Source: a candidate division FCPU426 bacterium (lineage in GTDB: Bacteria; Oederibacteriota; JAAXVQ01; JAUVAV01). Taken from it: a stretch of 6,456 bases of DNA. Of this stretch, positions 1 to 5,632 are shown piece by piece (position 1 is the first letter of the stretch; each line of letters opens with the position of its first letter). The position numbers and the translations under genes are program-made. The notes below the pieces were generated by a model. It saw only the letters and a program-made list of their open reading frames with translations, was not told the origin of the DNA and searched no databases. Location: assembly GCA_030619365.1 (NCBI GenBank), contig JAUXBQ010000153.1, positions 1 to 6,456 on the forward strand. Direction: 5' to 3'.

Positions 1-92
1 CCAAAGCCTCTGACGCGGGCATCGCCCATCTGGTCGTGACCCTGAAAGAGGAAGTCGAAAAGATTAGAGAACAGGTCCAGAACGTGGAATAG
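1..92 (+). CDS. yicC: YicC family protein, C-terminal end (partial)
   Basis: Only the last 29 codons are present; the gene enters from the left in the frame beginning at base 3 and stops at TAG 90-92. The tail reads KASDAGIAHLVVTLKEEVEK and ends in IREQVQNVE. This matches the C-terminal signature of the YicC/YloC family, whose members typically end in a form of REQVQNIE. E. coli YicC has been described as an endoribonuclease acting in RNA turnover; that role is known from the family and is not shown by this fragment. Its position just upstream of a remA-gmk pair is the usual one for yicC-like genes in many phyla, which strengthens the call. The catalytic part lies outside the window. Confidence 0.85.
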   Translation, partial: KASDAGIAHLVVTLKEEVEKIREQVQNVE

Positions 93-128
93 GCATCCGG
101 CCAGGCAGACGGGGCCTGACAAGGTGAT

Positions 129-413
129 ATGGAGATAAACCTGATCCCCATTGGATACGGCAACGCCGTGGCGGCACAGCGCATCGTGGCCGTGGTGGCG
201 CCTGATTCCTCTCCCATGAAACGGTTGAGGGAAGAGGCGCACGCCGCCGGAAAACTGGTAGACGCCACGCACGGACGCCGGACGCGGGCGATTATCGTGA
301 CCGACTCGGATCACGTAATTCTTTCCGCACTGCAGCCGGAAACCATTACCCAACGGTTTGGCGGCGAGAGTCCGGACAGTCCGGCCGAACCCAGGACGAA
401 GAACAAGCGATGA
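129..413 (+). CDS. remA: RemA/DUF370 family regulator
   Basis: This 94-residue protein belongs to the RemA (DUF370) family. Residues 6-77 carry the family pattern: IPIGYGNAV, then RIVAVVAPDSSPMKRL, then LVDATHGRRTRAIIV (with the conserved double arginine), then HVILSALQPETI. In Bacillus subtilis RemA is a DNA-binding activator of biofilm matrix and osmoprotection genes; in diderms its job is mostly unknown, so the regulatory role is inferred from homology. The last 17 or so residues (GGESPDSPAEPRTKNKR) are a polar tail beyond the conserved domain. The ATG at 129 is directly preceded by AAGGTGAT (121-128), which resembles the anti-Shine-Dalgarno complement. The stop overlaps the gmk start as ATGA (410-413), indicating translational coupling. 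The 36-base gap from yicC fits one operon. Confidence 0.9.
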   Translation: MEINLIPIGYGNAVAAQRIVAVVAPDSSPMKRLREEAHAAGKLVDATHGRRTRAIIVTDSDHVILSALQPETITQRFGGESPDSPAEPRTKNKR

Positions 414-1015
414 AACCCCAGGGACTGCTCATCGTGGTTTCCGCGCCTTCCGGCGGCGGCAAAACCACAATCTGCGAACAATTGCTGCGCCACGACCGGC
501 GCCTCGGCCGCAGCGTTTCGGCCACCACCCGGTTGCGCCGGGGACGGGAACGTGAGGGGCGCGAATATTTTTTCGTAACCCCGGCGGAATTCCGGCGGCG
601 GATCAAGCAGCGGCGCTTCATTGAATGGGCGCGCGTGCACGACCACTATTACGGGACCCCCCGGCAGGCCGTGGAACGGCAGTTGGCCGCCGGCCGGGAC
701 GTGGTGCTGGTGATCGATGTCCAGGGCGGATTGGCGGTCAAACGGCAATACCCGCGGGCGGTCCTGATCTTTGTCATGCCGCCCTCCCGGCAGGTTCTGG
801 CCGCGCGCCTGCGCGGACGGGGCACGGACACCCAGGCCACCATTCGCCGCCGGCTGCAAAACGCGCGCTGGGAGATGGACCTGGCCAAGCGCTATGATTA
901 CCAGGTTGTCAATCGCCGGCTGCAGGACGCGGTGGAGCAGATCCAGGCGATTATCACCGCGGCGCGGCTGCGCGTGGGAATTGAGAACAAAACCAAACGA
1001 CGACCCAAAACGTAA
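410..1015 (+). CDS. gmk: guanylate kinase
   Basis: Guanylate kinase (201 aa, a normal length) phosphorylates GMP or dGMP to the diphosphate with ATP, in the cytosol, and is essential for GTP and dGTP supply. The Walker A loop is SAPSGGGKT at residues 11-19. The GMP-binding region is SVSATTR (35-41) followed by GREYFFV (50-56). EWARVHDHYYGTP (72-84) and VLVIDVQGG (99-107) are the other family blocks. RGRGTDTQATIRRRL (135-149) is the lid. The extreme C-terminus is basic (KTKRRPKT). The ATG overlaps the remA stop by 4 bases, so translation is probably coupled and there is little room for a separate ribosome site. The stop codon abuts a GC-rich hairpin at 1015-1035. Confidence 0.97.
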   Translation: MKPQGLLIVVSAPSGGGKTTICEQLLRHDRRLGRSVSATTRLRRGREREGREYFFVTPAEFRRRIKQRRFIEWARVHDHYYGTPRQAVERQLAAGRDVVLVIDVQGGLAVKRQYPRAVLIFVMPPSRQVLAARLRGRGTDTQATIRRRLQNARWEMDLAKRYDYQVVNRRLQDAVEQIQAIITAARLRVGIENKTKRRPKT

Positions 1016-1035
1016 GGGCGAGGTTTCCTCGTCCT
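1015..1035. repeat. GC-rich hairpin abutting the gmk stop codon
   Basis: AGGGCGAGG (1015-1023), a TTT loop, then CCTCGTCCT (1027-1035) form a 9-bp stem: eight Watson-Crick pairs and one G-U. The first base is the last base of the gmk stop. It is followed by GTCCT (1031-1035) pairing with AGGAC (1044-1048), an alternative fold that shares the right arm. No T-run follows, so it is not a canonical intrinsic terminator. It resembles short palindromic intergenic repeats common in environmental genomes; membership in a specific family is inferred. Confidence 0.6.
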
Positions 1036-1055
1036 GAGGGCGAAGGACCTGTGAA

Positions 1056-1074
1056 GGGCGCGGGAACCGCGCCC
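1056..1074. repeat. GC-rich hairpin between gmk and rpoZ
   Basis: GGGCGCGG (1056-1063), loop GAA, CCGCGCCC (1067-1074) is a perfect 8-bp stem. It is followed by CTACAAAAAAAATATTT, so the AT-rich side lies downstream but is A-rich rather than T-rich on the coding strand. It has the same layout as the hairpin at 1015-1035 (GGGCG-purine-rich arm, 3-base loop). The CCCTACA at its edge recurs at the terminal inverted repeat near 6420. It is best read as a dispersed palindromic repeat lying inside the operon; an effect on mRNA stability or rpoZ expression is possible but not shown. Confidence 0.6.
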
Positions 1075-1116
1075 CTACAAAAAAAATATTTGTATATCGA
1101 AAGGAGAATCAACAGC

Positions 1117-1326
1117 ATGCATCACTTGGAGTTTGAAAAAATCATCGACAAATTAGGAAGTAAATACGAAGCAGTCGTCCGGATGTCCGTTTTTGCCCGG
1201 AAGATCGCGGACCATGACCTCGGCGCTGACCTGCCCCCCAACCATAAAGTCACCAACGCCGCTCTGAACGAATACATGCAGGAACAGGGACTGCTCGACA
1301 AGGCGCCGACGGAAACCAAGGAATAA
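1117..1326 (+). CDS. rpoZ: DNA-directed RNA polymerase omega subunit
   Basis: A small protein of 69 residues, typical of omega, which helps the RNA polymerase beta' subunit fold and assemble. The N-terminal LEFEKIIDKLGSKYEAVVRM and the later HKVTNAALNEYMQEQG line up with the omega pattern (leading helix, SKY/SRY motif, second helix near a K-x-T-x-x-A-L block), but the usual AAKRAR-like segment reads MSVFARKI, so it is divergent. The call rests partly on position, since gmk-rpoZ-coaBC is the standard order. ATG 1117 is preferred because AAGGAG (1101-1106) lies 10 bases upstream; an in-frame start at 1051 would run through the 1056-1074 hairpin and add residues with no omega character. An AT-rich leader precedes the ribosome site. 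Only 4 bases separate its stop from coaBC. Confidence 0.78.
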   Translation: MHHLEFEKIIDKLGSKYEAVVRMSVFARKIADHDLGADLPPNHKVTNAALNEYMQEQGLLDKAPTETKE

Positions 1327-1330
1327 GCCC

Positions 1331-2524
1331 ATGCTTTCCGGTCGGAGGGTGGTGCTGGGCGTCTCGGGGAGCATCGCGGCGTACAAGGCCGCGGACTTAG
1401 CCAGGCGCCTGGTGCGCGCCGGGGCCGAGGTCACCGCGGTGCTCACGGAAAACGCCTGCCGCTTCATTACGCCGCTCACCCTGCGTACGCTGACCCAGCG
1501 CCCGGTGGTCACGGAATTTTTTTCCGACCCCCAATCGCCGGTTCCGCACATTTCGCTGGCCCAGTGGGCTGATTTGATATGCCTCGCCCCGGCCACGGCG
1601 GACCTGATCGCCCGAGCGGCCCAAGGCCGGGCGGACGATTTGCTGGCCGCCCTGATTCTGGATACGCGGGCGCCCGTCCTATGGGCGCCGGCCATGAACA
1701 CCCGCATGTGGGAAAATTCCCTAACCCAGGAGAACGTGCAAAAACTCACCAGCCTGGGCCATCACTGGGTTCACCCGGCGTCCGGGGACCTGGCCTGCGG
1801 GGAAACCGGTAAAGGCCGCCTGGCCGAAGCAGAGGACATTGTCCAGGCAGCCTCGGACGTGTTATCGCCCCCAGGGCCTTGGTCCGGCCAAGCGGTCCTG
1901 ATCACTGCCGGGCCGACCCGGGAGCCCTGGGACGCCATCCGTTATCTCTCCAACCGCTCTTCCGGAAAAATGGGATTTGCTCTGGCCGCGGCCGCGGCCG
2001 CGCGCGGCGCGCGCGTGACCTTGGTTTCCGGACCGGTGGACCTGGCGCCGCCCCCCGGCGTCCGCCTGGTTTCCATCACCACGGCGCGCGAGATGCACGC
2101 CGCGGTATTATCGGAGTTCCCGGACGCGCAAGTCATTATCGCGGCCGCGGCGGTGGCCGATTTTCGGCCGGCCCATTACCGGGACGGGAAAATGAAAAAG
2201 CAGGAAGCCCCTCCCACGCTGGAACTCGTGCCCAATCCCGACATTCTCCTCGAATTGGGCAAAAAAAAAGAGGGGCGCATTCTGGTGGGATTCGCGGCTG
2301 AGGACCAGGAGCTCGTTTCCGGCGGGCGAGCCAAACGGGAGAAAAAGAACCTGGACCTCATCGTGGCCAACCGGGCCAATGGCGCGGACAGCGCTTTCGG
2401 CGCCGAGGCCGCGGCCGTCACCCTGATCGATGCCCAGGATAGGGTGGAGGAAATCCCGCGGCAACCCAAGGAACAATTGGCCGGGATTATTCTGGACCGG
2501 GTCGAAAAATTATTTAAAACATAA
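1331..2524 (+). CDS. coaBC: bifunctional phosphopantothenoylcysteine decarboxylase / phosphopantothenate-cysteine ligase
   Basis: CoaBC carries out two steps of coenzyme A synthesis: ligation of 4'-phosphopantothenate to cysteine using CTP, then FMN-dependent decarboxylation to 4'-phosphopantetheine. At 397 aa it is full length. The N-terminal CoaC half has GVSGSIAAYKAADL (residues 10-23), the catalytic histidine in PHISLAQWAD (His73), the PAMN motif (120-123) and the substrate-lid cysteine in SGDLACGETGKGRL (Cys156). The C-terminal CoaB half starts near 187 with VLITAGPTREPWDAIRYLSN, then SSGKMGFALA, AAVADFRP (273-280) and KMKK (287-290), whose last lysine corresponds to the known catalytic lysine. 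AAGGA at 1318-1322, in the end of rpoZ, is 8 bases before the ATG, so the genes are probably co-translated. The alanine-rich stretch near 216-226 is GC-extreme at the DNA level but normal for the family. Confidence 0.97.
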   Translation: MLSGRRVVLGVSGSIAAYKAADLARRLVRAGAEVTAVLTENACRFITPLTLRTLTQRPVVTEFFSDPQSPVPHISLAQWADLICLAPATADLIARAAQGRADDLLAALILDTRAPVLWAPAMNTRMWENSLTQENVQKLTSLGHHWVHPASGDLACGETGKGRLAEAEDIVQAASDVLSPPGPWSGQAVLITAGPTREPWDAIRYLSNRSSGKMGFALAAAAAARGARVTLVSGPVDLAPPPGVRLVSITTAREMHAAVLSEFPDAQVIIAAAAVADFRPAHYRDGKMKKQEAPPTLELVPNPDILLELGKKKEGRILVGFAAEDQELVSGGRAKREKKNLDLIVANRANGADSAFGAEAAAVTLIDAQDRVEEIPRQPKEQLAGIILDRVEKLFKT

Positions 2525-2528
2525 GATT

Positions 2529-2603
2529 GCCACCAAGGCACGAAGACACGAAGAAGTAAAACCAGGGAAAAATATAGCCACGAAGGCACAAAGACACCAA
2601 GAA
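2529..2603. repeat. two direct copies of a CAC-N-AAG repeat
   Basis: Copy 1 is 2529-2555 and copy 2 is 2577-2603, spaced 48 bases start to start, 24 of 27 bases identical. Each is built from three units of the 8-mer CACNAAGR with a leading GC, and ends in AAGAA. The three differences between copies fall at positions 6, 14 and 22, which are exactly the N positions. Copy 1 begins 4 bases after the coaBC stop. Repeats of this kind (GCCAC, AAGGCAC, AAGACAC blocks) are familiar intergenic elements in many environmental bacterial genomes; their function is not known to me. Confidence 0.85.
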
Positions 2604-2694
2604 AATATTTTAGGGAGTAAGAACCGGTAAAAGAATCATCGCATAATTGTTGTCATAGCTTACAAATGCATTTCAATGGATTTTATTAGTTTCT
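2604..2694 (+). promoter_or_regulatory. AT-rich single-copy segment, possible promoter
   Basis: This 91-base stretch between two repeat blocks is much more AT-rich than its surroundings and has no ORF of note. It contains TTGTCA (2650-2655, 5 of 6 to a sigma70 -35 box) and, 16 bases on, TTCAAT (2672-2677, 4 of 6 to a -10 box). It could drive the downstream protease-PorV-udg group; the boxes are weak and such matches arise by chance in AT-rich DNA. A transcript starting here would carry the 2695-2877 palindrome in its leader. Confidence 0.25.
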
Positions 2695-2877
2695 GATTTT
2701 GCTGCAAAACCCTTTTTACTGTCTTTGCGAGGAGCGATAGCGACGAAGCCCCGACCGGTTAGGGGATCGCATGGGACTCCCTGCGGTCGCAATCTCGATT
2801 TTATAAGGATAAAATTAGATTGCCGCGCTCCCTACGGTCGCTCGCAATGACTTCTTAGGGGGTTTTGCAGCAGAATC
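2695..2877. repeat. nested palindromic repeat element, about 180 bp
   Basis: The outer arms are GATTTTGCTGCAAAACCC (2695-2712) and its inverse at 2860-2877, with 17 of 18 bases pairing. Inside and roughly concentric, TTGCGAG at 2725-2731 pairs with CTCGCAA at 2841-2847. These inner arms extend into related but imperfect sequences (GGAGCGATAGCGACGAAGCC on the left; a GCGCTCCC/CGGTCGC block on the right). Within the element CTCCCTRCGGTCGC occurs twice in direct orientation (2777-2790 and 2828-2841, 13 of 14 identical). The inner part resembles the widely dispersed intergenic repeat with a TTGCGAGGAGCG...CTCGCAATGA pattern. There is no transposase or ORF, so it would be non-autonomous if mobile. 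Confidence 0.8.
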
Positions 2878-2886
2878 GTTTCTTTA

Positions 2887-2911
2887 CTTAGTGTCTTGGT
2901 GCCTTAGTGGC
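2887..2911 (-). repeat. inverted copy of the CAC-N-AAG repeat
   Basis: Read on the minus strand this is GCCAC-T-AAGGCAC-C-AAGACAC-T-AAG, matching copy 1 at 2529 in 22 of 25 bases. The three mismatches are again only at the N positions of the 8-mer unit. It faces the two copies at 2529-2603, so the palindromic element and the AT-rich segment lie between inverted copies of this family. The block ends 39 bases before the protease start codon. Confidence 0.85.
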
Positions 2912-2950
2912 AAAATCTTTTTTAGAATTTCCCGGATAAGGTTGCTCGCC

Positions 2951-4600
2951 ATGAAGTGTATGAAATTCCGGTTATTATTGTTGGTCACACTCTCTGCCAT
3001 ATGCTGCCTGGCCGTTCTCCCTCGAACAGCTCAAAGCCGAGTTCCTTTACCCGGACCGGCGGACGCGGAGCCGGGCGTGGTACTGGTGAGATTTCACGCC
3101 AGCCTGGACCCCGAGGCGCTGGCCCAGGAGCGGAAGCGGCTGGACCTGCCCCAGGCCCAGCCCGAGGGATTGCGAAGCGCTCTGAAAGCGCAATCCGGCC
3201 TGACGACCGCGGGCCAATTGCCGCAACTGGGCGTGGAGCGTCTGCGGCTTACCGAGGGACAAACGCGGGAAGCGGTCCTGGCCCGCCTCCGGTCCTCTCC
3301 CCTGGTAGCCTACGCGCAGCCGAATTATTTGCGCGCCGCCCTAACCCCATTGAACGATCCCCAATATAAAAGCGGCGGCCAGTGGTGGTTGGAGCATATT
3401 GCCGCTGACCGCGTGGTCGCGGATGATGTTTTGCCATCCGGCCCGGAAGTGGTTATCGCCATCTTGGACAGCGGCATTTTTCTGATTCATGAGGATTTAG
3501 CCGGCCGGCTGGTGGACGGCCGGGACTTTATCACCCCAGGCGGCAATGCCAATGACACAGAAGGGCACGGGACCCATGTGGCCGGGATTGCCGCCGCGCT
3601 GACCAACAACTGGCTGGGGATCGCCGGCACGGCCAGCCTGGCTAATGTGAAACTCATGCCCGTGAAAGTGCTGCAAAAAGTGGGGGAAGACCTCGTGGGT
3701 GATGACTTTAAAATTGCGCAGGCCATTATCTGGGCAGTAGACAATAATGCGCACGTAATCAACATGAGTTTGGGGGGAGCGGCCAGCAGCACGGTGCTGG
3801 AAAAAGCCGTGGGATACGCCTATGCCCGGGAGTGCGTGGTCGTGGCCTCGGGCGGCAATGAAGCGCTGGATGAATATGGACGGGTCTGGAACCCGGTCAT
3901 CTATCCAGCGGCCTATGATATGGTGGTGGCCGTGGCGGCCTGCACGTCCAGCGGGGCGCGGGCCTGGTACTCGGAATATCACGATTACGTTGATATCGCC
4001 GCGCCGGGGGGGGAGGGTAGCGACCCGGACGGCATGATTCTCAGTACCAACAACAGCGACGTCAACCCTTATGCCTGGTCCTGCGGCACTTCCATGGCCG
4101 CGCCCATGGTGGCCGGCGCCGCGGCCATGCTGCTCGCGCAGGATCCCGCGCGTACGCCCGAGGAAGTCGCGAACCTGCTGACCACCACGGCCGAGAAGAC
4201 GGGTAGCCTGGCGACGGACCCGGACGGCTGGAACCGGTTCCTGGGCTGGGGCCGCTTGAACCTCTACCGGGCCTTGACCCGGGAGTATACCTATACGCCC
4301 AAAACCGGCGGCCCGCAGACTTACAATTACCCCAACCCCTTCCGTCCGGCGCAGGGCGAAAAGACCTACATCGTGGTTCCGGTCGAGACCAGCGGCCAGG
4401 CGGCCGAGTTGCGGATTTACGACTCAGTGGGGCGGCCGGTGCGCAAGCTCTCCGTGCTCGGAACTCAAATATATCCCGGGGCCCTCATCGCCTGGGACGG
4501 GCGCAACGAGCACCAGGACAAAGTCGCGAACGGCGTTTATTTATATGTGCTCACAGTGGGGGGCCAAACCTTTAAAAATAAAATCGCGGTCAAGAATTGA
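2951..4600 (+). CDS. secreted S8 (subtilisin-like) serine protease with FlgD/T9SS-like C-terminal domain
   Basis: A predicted exported endopeptidase of 549 residues. Residues 1-29 are a signal peptide (basic start, hydrophobic LLLLVTLSAICCLAV, likely cut after AQS). Residues 39 to about 135 look like a fervidolysin-type prodomain (EPGVVLVRF ... VAYAQPNYLRAA). The S8 domain (about 140-440) has the full catalytic set: Asp173 in AILDSGI, His206 in GHGTHVAG, oxyanion Asn303 in ASGGNE and Ser381 in GTSMAAPMVAG. Residues 458-549 form an Ig-like FlgD/T9SS-type domain: YNYPNPF, LRIYDSVGRPV, WDGRNE, ANGVYLYVL and a final KIAVKN. ATG 2951 is chosen because AAGG (2938-2941) sits 9 bases upstream and a signal peptide follows; an upstream GTG at 2891 lies inside the inverted repeat. 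The PorV-like gene follows almost directly, suggesting paired export. The substrate is unknown. Confidence 0.93.
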   Translation: MKCMKFRLLLLVTLSAICCLAVLPRTAQSRVPLPGPADAEPGVVLVRFHASLDPEALAQERKRLDLPQAQPEGLRSALKAQSGLTTAGQLPQLGVERLRLTEGQTREAVLARLRSSPLVAYAQPNYLRAALTPLNDPQYKSGGQWWLEHIAADRVVADDVLPSGPEVVIAILDSGIFLIHEDLAGRLVDGRDFITPGGNANDTEGHGTHVAGIAAALTNNWLGIAGTASLANVKLMPVKVLQKVGEDLVGDDFKIAQAIIWAVDNNAHVINMSLGGAASSTVLEKAVGYAYARECVVVASGGNEALDEYGRVWNPVIYPAAYDMVVAVAACTSSGARAWYSEYHDYVDIAAPGGEGSDPDGMILSTNNSDVNPYAWSCGTSMAAPMVAGAAAMLLAQDPARTPEEVANLLTTTAEKTGSLATDPDGWNRFLGWGRLNLYRALTREYTYTPKTGGPQTYNYPNPFRPAQGEKTYIVVPVETSGQAAELRIYDSVGRPVRKLSVLGTQIYPGALIAWDGRNEHQDKVANGVYLYVLTVGGQTFKNKIAVKN

Positions 4601-4611
4601 CGAGGATGAAG

Positions 4612-5622
4612 ATGCGATTATTTCCAGTTTTCAGGAAACCGAAGCGGGCCGGCGCGAGGGCGCGGATCGTAACACTGACCTGCTCCTTAACCCTGTCCGC
4701 CTGGCTGGGCGTGGCCGGGGTCGCGGGTTCGGCCGGCGATGCGGCGCCCTATCTGCGGGAGGGCCTCGGCGCCCGGGCGTTGGCCATGGGCAATGCCGGA
4801 ACCGCCACGAGTCAGGACGCCTCGGCCGCCTACTGGAATCCGGCCGCTCTGGCCCACCTGCCGGCTGACAGCCTGGCCTCGCAAACTTCGGTGCTGGGCT
4901 GGGAGCGCTCTTGGAATTACCTGGCTTACGCTCATCCCGGCCGCTCTGAACAAGGCGGGCCATACGCTTATGCGGGCACCTGGATTAACTTTTCCGCGGG
5001 CAAGGACCTGGAAGGCCGGGTCGATAACCGGCCCGAGGCGGCCTACACCTTCGGCGACAGTCAGAACGCGTTCCTGCTTTCCCTGGCCTCAGGCCTGGGA
5101 TCCCAGGTGGCCGTGGGCACCAATCTGAAGCTGTTGCTGCATGCGCTGGATGATGAATCCGCCAGTGGGTTCGGCCTGGACCTGGGCATATGGCACCAGC
5201 CCCTGCCGCGTCTGAGTTGGGGCCTCGCGCTGCAGGATCTCTACAGTTCCCTCAACTGGACCACCGGGTACCAGGACCGTCTGCCCACACTCGCGCGCGC
5301 GGGAGCGGCCTATACGTTCTGGGAAGAACGACTGATCGCCGCGTTGGAAGGCGGGCTGGCCTATTCGCATGGCGCCGGCGAGTTTCGCGATTATCGCTAT
5401 CACCTGGGCCTGGAGTACCGCGTGACCGAAGCCTTGGCAATCCGATCCGGTCTGGATACCGGACGCTGGAGCGTGGGCGCGGGTGGCCAGTTTTTGCTGG
5501 GACGCCTGGGCTTTGTGCGGCTGGACTACGCGCTGGCCGGCGAACGGTTTCCAGGTGAAGGCCTGACGCACATGTTTTCATTGATTCTGGAATTCCTTCC
5601 CAAAGCGGCCGGGTTCAAGTGA
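4612..5622 (+). CDS. PorV/PorQ (UPF0164)-type outer-membrane beta-barrel protein
   Basis: A predicted outer-membrane protein of 336 residues. It has a long basic n-region (residues 1-18), a hydrophobic signal core (19-39, IVTLTCSLTLSAWLGVAGVA) and a likely cleavage site near GSAGDA (39-44). The mature N-terminus carries the family hallmark GARALAMGNAG (53-63) and DASAAYWNPAAL (69-80). The rest alternates short amphipathic strands with glycine or aromatic turns, as in a FadL-like barrel, and ends FSLILEFLPKAAGFK. In Bacteroidetes PorV receives type IX secretion substrates at the cell surface; other members of this broad family have no known role, so the function here is inferred. GAGG at 4602-4605 is 6 bases before ATG 4612; ATG 4606 and TTG 4597 are in-frame alternatives. 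Only 11 bases follow the protease stop, arguing for one transcript and a shared function. Confidence 0.85.
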   Translation: MRLFPVFRKPKRAGARARIVTLTCSLTLSAWLGVAGVAGSAGDAAPYLREGLGARALAMGNAGTATSQDASAAYWNPAALAHLPADSLASQTSVLGWERSWNYLAYAHPGRSEQGGPYAYAGTWINFSAGKDLEGRVDNRPEAAYTFGDSQNAFLLSLASGLGSQVAVGTNLKLLLHALDDESASGFGLDLGIWHQPLPRLSWGLALQDLYSSLNWTTGYQDRLPTLARAGAAYTFWEERLIAALEGGLAYSHGAGEFRDYRYHLGLEYRVTEALAIRSGLDTGRWSVGAGGQFLLGRLGFVRLDYALAGERFPGEGLTHMFSLILEFLPKAAGFK

Positions 5623-5632
5623 GGATTGCCCG

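Noticed and set aside
1056..1090. Intrinsic terminator after gmk
   Set aside because: The stem is followed by an A-run, not a T-run, on the coding strand, and on the other strand no T-run follows the stem either; rpoZ and coaBC continue downstream.
1051..1116. Upstream ATG start for rpoZ
   Set aside because: The extra 22 codons read through the 1056-1074 hairpin and A-run and do not resemble omega; ATG 1117 has AAGGAG at good spacing.
1985..2015. GC-only tract in coaBC as a repeat or regulatory site
   Set aside because: It encodes the alanine-rich helix normal for the CoaB domain and is explained by codon use.
2529..2603. CRISPR array
   Set aside because: There are only two direct copies with a 21-base gap, the repeats differ at three positions, no cas genes are present, and the unit has an internal 8-base period.
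2891..2950. GTG start extending the protease by 20 residues
   Set aside because: The start lies inside the inverted CAC-N-AAG repeat, has no ribosome site, and would put 20 residues before an otherwise good signal peptide.
2525..2950. Insertion sequence with transposase
   Set aside because: No ORF of transposase size or character lies in this stretch; only short repeats and palindromes are seen.
4597..4611. TTG 4597 or ATG 4606 as start of the PorV-like gene
   Set aside because: TTG 4597 has no ribosome site and GAGG touches ATG 4606 directly; ATG 4612 has GAGG 6 bases upstream. The choice affects only 2-5 residues.
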